DNA from: Struthio camelus
Lineage: Eukaryota > Chordata > Aves > Struthioniformes > Struthionidae
Reading direction: 5' to 3'
DNA length: 64,000 bases
NCBI RefSeq assembly: GCF_040807025.1
Contig: NC_090944.1
Span: forward strand, 125,417,738-125,481,737
The notes below the pieces were generated by a model. It was not told the origin of the DNA. It did no database searches and saw nothing but the letters and a program-made list of their open reading frames with translations. Below, one piece after another: positions 61,254-64,000 of the stretch. Position 1 is the first letter of the stretch. Every line of letters begins with the position of its first letter. A program made the translations under genes and the position numbers.

Positions 61254-62414
61254 CCCGCGCCCCGGACCCCGTCCCCGAGCGGGCTGCCCCGCGCCCCGGA
61301 CCTCGTCCCCGAGCGGGCTGCCCCGGGTCCCGCACCCCGTCCCCGAGGGGGCTGCCCCGCACCCCGTCCCCGAGGGGGCTGCCCCGCGCCCCGTCCCCGA
61401 GGGGGCTGCCCCGCACCCCGTCCCCGAGGGGGCTGCCCCGCACCCCGTCCCCAAGCGGGCTGCCCCGCACCCCGTCCCCGAGGGGGCTGCCCCGCGCCCC
61501 ATCCCCAAGCGGGCTGCCCCGCGCCCCGTCCCCGAGGGGGCTGCCCTGCGCCCCGTCCCCGAGGGGGCTGCCCCGCGCCCCGTCCCCGAGGGGGCTGCCC
61601 CGCGCCCCGGACCTCGTCCCCGAGCGGACTGCCCCGGGTCCCGCGCCCCGTCCCCGAGGGGGCTGCCCCGCACCCCGTCCCCGAGGGGGCTGCCCTGCGC
61701 CCCGTCCCCAAGCGGGCTGCCCCGCGCCCCGGACCTCGTCCCCGAGCGGACTGCCCCGGGTCCCGCGCCCCGTCCCCGAGCGGGCTGCCCCGCGCCCCGG
61801 ACCTCGTCCCCGAGCGGGCTGCCCCGGGTCCCGCACCCCGTCCCCGAGGGGGCTGCCCCGCGCCCCGTCCCCGAGGGGGCTGCCCCGTGCCCCGTCCCCA
61901 AGCGGGCTGCCCTGTGCCCCGTCCCCGAGGGGGCTGCCCCGCACCCCGTCCCTGAGCAGGCTGGCTGCCCCGTGCCCCGTCCCGGAGGGGGCTGCCCCGC
62001 ACCCCGTCCCCGAGGGGGCTGCCCCGCGCCCCATCCCCAAGCGGGCTGCCCTGCGCCCCGTCCCCGAGGGGGCTGCCCCGCACCCCGTCCCTGAGCAGGC
62101 TGGCTGCCCCGTGCCCCGTCCCGGAGGGGGCTGACCCGGGTCCCAGACCCCATCCTCGAGGGGGCTGCCCCACATCCCGGACCCTGTCCCCGAGCAGGCT
62201 GCCCCGCATCCCAGACCCCATCCCCAAAGGGGCTGCCCCAGCCCCGGCCCCAGACCCCGTGCCCAAGCGGGCTGCCCTGCATCCCGCACCCCGTCCCCAA
62301 GCAGGCTGCCCCGCATCCCGGAGCCCATCCCCAGGGGGGCTGCCCCGCATCCCGGAGCCCATCCCCGAGGGGGTTGCCCCACGCCCGGACCCCGTCCCCG
62401 AGCGGGCTGCCCTG
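61254..62414. repeat. GC-rich 27-bp minisatellite in ITPKB intron 1
   Basis: About 40 tandem units of 27 bp, typical unit GCCCCGCACCCCGTCCCCGA plus GGGGGCT. Variants carry AAGCGGG, GAGCGGG, GAGCGGA or GAGCAGGCTGG in place of GAGGGGG. Longer units with GGACCTCGTCCC recur at about 61300, 61611, 61733 and 61801. A block with CCCTGAGCAGGCTGGCTG recurs after 139 bases (61951 and 62090), showing higher-order duplication. The period is a multiple of three, so many frames stay open on both strands. These are not genes. Confidence 0.95.
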
Positions 62415-63643
62415 AACATAGGACCTGGCCATGCACCCCATGTAGGTGCTTGCTATGGCCAGGTGAGCTGCGCTGCTGGGATTGTCTCGGTGCTGGGGAG
62501 CCCAGCCATCGAATGGGGGTACTGGCGCTAGCTGTGCTCTGCCAAGCCCTGCTGCTGCATCCGAGCGATGCCTGGAGTGATGCGGAGGCTTTAGTTCTCG
62601 CAGTTGCTGGGCACTGCGCTTGCTGCCTATATGATGGAGGCATTTCGCTGCCTCTCGCCTCGCAGGGACGCGCAGGGATACCGCTGGCAGCATCATTCGT
62701 GAGTGCATCCAGAGACGTGCGCGCCCGTAACCGGAGTCTGCACCCAAACCTGCATGCTCGCCTAGGCAGCCGGTTTGTGCAGACCTCAGAGGGTCCCCGT
62801 GCTCCAGCGTGAGGGGGGGGTTGCAGCTCCGGCGGCGCGCGGAGCAGGCAGGCACAAAGGAAGACCTACAGAAGTACAGAGACTTGCAGAGAGCCACCTA
62901 CAAGAGCAGCCTCACGCGCACACCCGTGTGCGCGCACCCACCCACACGCTCACCCATGGCAGGGCAAACAGCAAAACACGTCTGTACGTGGGCTCCAGGC
63001 GAGCCCTGGGCGATGGCTGCAGCAGCCTGCGCCCCAGCCGGCAGGCACGCATGGGGCAAGCGTGCCGAGACAGGGCGCACGGGCAGCTGTACAAGCCCGC
63101 GTTGCTGCACATGAGTAGCTAGGAAATAGTGGAAGCGGTGCAAGCAGGTAGCCGTCGTGTGTCAGTGAAAAAGAAATCCATGCTTGAGACTAGATCTCGG
63201 CTGGTCGTGGGTGACAAACAGGAAGCTGGCAAATTTGAGCTGTTGGGAGTTTTTTTCCTTCCTTCAGAAAATGTCAGCGTCGAGGCCAAAACCTGAAAGC
63301 TTCCAACTTTCAGCCCGCACCGGTTGGCCAAAGCTCCCAGACTGTGTTGGGGAAACGGCTGCTGGGCGCCCGCTGCCCTCCCGGACCCTGCAGCTGCGGC
63401 TGCACGGAAAGACACCCCGGCGAGGGGGCAGGGAGGGTGGCCAAATGGGAACACCCGGGCCCCAAATCCTCCTTCCCCTTGGCCGAGACCCTGCAGACGG
63501 CCAGGCTGGGTTGCATCGCCAGTAGGTGGCACGTCAAGGGCGCGTGCAGGGGCCGCGGGGCACAGGCACCCCCATGCCGCTGGGAGGAGGGAAGGGCCGG
63601 GCCAGCTGTGCGCACAGCTGGAGGGGCGCAGAGCCGCTCTCAC

Positions 63644-63674
63644 TGCTTCTCTCTCTCTCTCCCTCTCTCCCCAG
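63644..63674 (+). promoter_or_regulatory. ITPKB: CT-rich splice acceptor of ITPKB exon 2
   Basis: A (CT)n-type tract of roughly 25 pyrimidines runs directly into CCCCAG|CTGAGC. A very strong polypyrimidine tract fixes the exon start at 63675. Confidence 0.85.
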
Positions 63675-64000
63675 CTGAGCCGTTTTATGGAGCTGCGGGC
63701 TGGGCCAGCTCCCCTGCCGTCCCCCGGCGATGCTGCTGGTCCTGGTGCGGAGAGACCCCCGGCAGCCCCGCGGAGCCTGAGCGCCGCAGCGGCAGCGGCG
63801 GCGGCCCCACTGCGCGCCCCGGCTGACTACTATGGCCGTGTACTGCTATGCGCTCAATAGCTTGGTGATGATGAATAGCAACAGCGAGGCGACAAGCGGC
63901 AGGAGCAAGACGCCGCCTCCCCCTGGACAAGTGTTATCCGGGGGCCCGGAGACACCCGGCAGCTGCCGCCAGCTCCCCGTCTTCAGCCCGGCCCCCGTGC
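63675..64000 (+). CDS. ITPKB: Inositol-trisphosphate 3-kinase B, N-terminus (partial)
   Basis: Cytosolic/cytoskeletal kinase that phosphorylates Ins(1,4,5)P3 to Ins(1,3,4,5)P4, shaping calcium signals, notably in lymphocytes. The predicted exon begins at 63675 with 157 bases of leader. Coding starts at ATG 63832 (A at -3, G at +4, strong) and remains open to the window end, 56 codons. The first residues MAVYCYALNSLVMMNSNSEA closely match the conserved ITPKB start (human MAVYCYALNSLVIMNS). A Ser/Pro-rich region follows (KTPPPPGQVLSGGPETPGS), the beginning of the long disordered N-terminal half that binds F-actin. The catalytic domain lies beyond the window. Two upstream ATGs in the same exon suggest translational control. 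Confidence 0.93.
63687..63860 (+). other. ITPKB: Upstream ORF 2, overlapping the ITPKB start
   Basis: ATG at 63687 in weak context (T at -3, G at +4) opens a 57-codon frame with an Ala run of eight residues, ending at TAG 63858-63860. It overlaps the first 29 bases of the ITPKB coding region in another frame. A further 16-codon frame starts at 63730 and stops at TGA before the main start. Confidence 0.7.

Larger units (their letters stand above)
61143..63674 (+). other. ITPKB: ITPKB intron 1
   Basis: Bounded by GTAAGC at 61143 and a long CT-rich acceptor ending CTCTCCCCAG at 63674. The first half is a GC-rich minisatellite. The rest is GC-rich unique DNA with a CA/CAC-rich stretch near 62910-62955. 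No coding exon is seen inside. Confidence 0.75.

Noticed and set aside
60757-62897. Very long frames (452-633 codons) on both strands across the ITPKB minisatellite
   Set aside because: The 27-bp period is a multiple of three and the sequence lacks A/T-rich stop codons, so all frames stay open. The translations are simple Gly/Ala/Pro/Arg repeats with no domain.

Overview
The window looks like avian nuclear DNA. Two truncated CR1 LINEs carry the (ATTCTGTG)n-type 3' tail usual in birds. The decoded presenilin is PSEN2-like with an avian-looking acidic loop. Introns are compact and the promoters are CpG-rich. The species cannot be named from this sequence alone.

Two genes can be supported. PSEN2 (presenilin-2, gamma-secretase catalytic subunit) lies on the minus strand. 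A GC-rich promoter at about 35.1-36.8 kb contains a likely non-coding first exon with a splice donor at 36221/36220. Ten coding exons then run from 30299 down to 18571, every junction keeps frame, and the product is 459 residues. ITPKB (inositol-trisphosphate 3-kinase B) lies on the plus strand at the right edge. A GC-rich 5' exon ends at a canonical donor (61142/61143), a 2.5 kb intron follows, and exon 2 starts at 63675. Its ATG at 63832 opens the recognisable MAVYCYALNSLV N-terminus, which runs off the window. The head-to-head PSEN2/ITPKB arrangement, with about 24 kb between the promoters, matches the order known in mammals.

Layout. 1-1.05 kb: no gene. 1.05-2.3 kb: CpG island with divergent CCAAT and GC boxes, probably a promoter; synteny suggests the leftward gene is COQ8A, but no coding exon is visible. 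2.3-16 kb: gene-poor, with two CR1 copies (plus strand 3.74-5.0 kb with an open 392-codon reverse-transcriptase fragment; minus strand 11.64-12.34 kb), ancient MIR-like scraps and small tandem repeats. 16-36.2 kb: PSEN2. 36.8-57 kb: no convincing gene, with a GGAA polypurine tract, small repeats and possible conserved non-coding DNA. 57.0-57.8 kb: a small orphan CpG-rich block. 60.3-64 kb: ITPKB promoter, first intron and coding start. The intron is dominated by a roughly 1.16 kb GC-rich 27-bp minisatellite, which produces several long but artefactual reading frames.

No tRNA, rRNA, CRISPR or LTR element was recognised. The most noteworthy observations are the ITPKB minisatellite with quadruplex potential on the template strand, the stacked upstream ORFs in the ITPKB leader (one overlapping the true start), a perfect 31-bp polypyrimidine mirror repeat in the PSEN2 5' intron, and a C8/G8 palindrome joined to a roughly 155-bp alternating purine-pyrimidine tract just downstream of the PSEN2 first exon.
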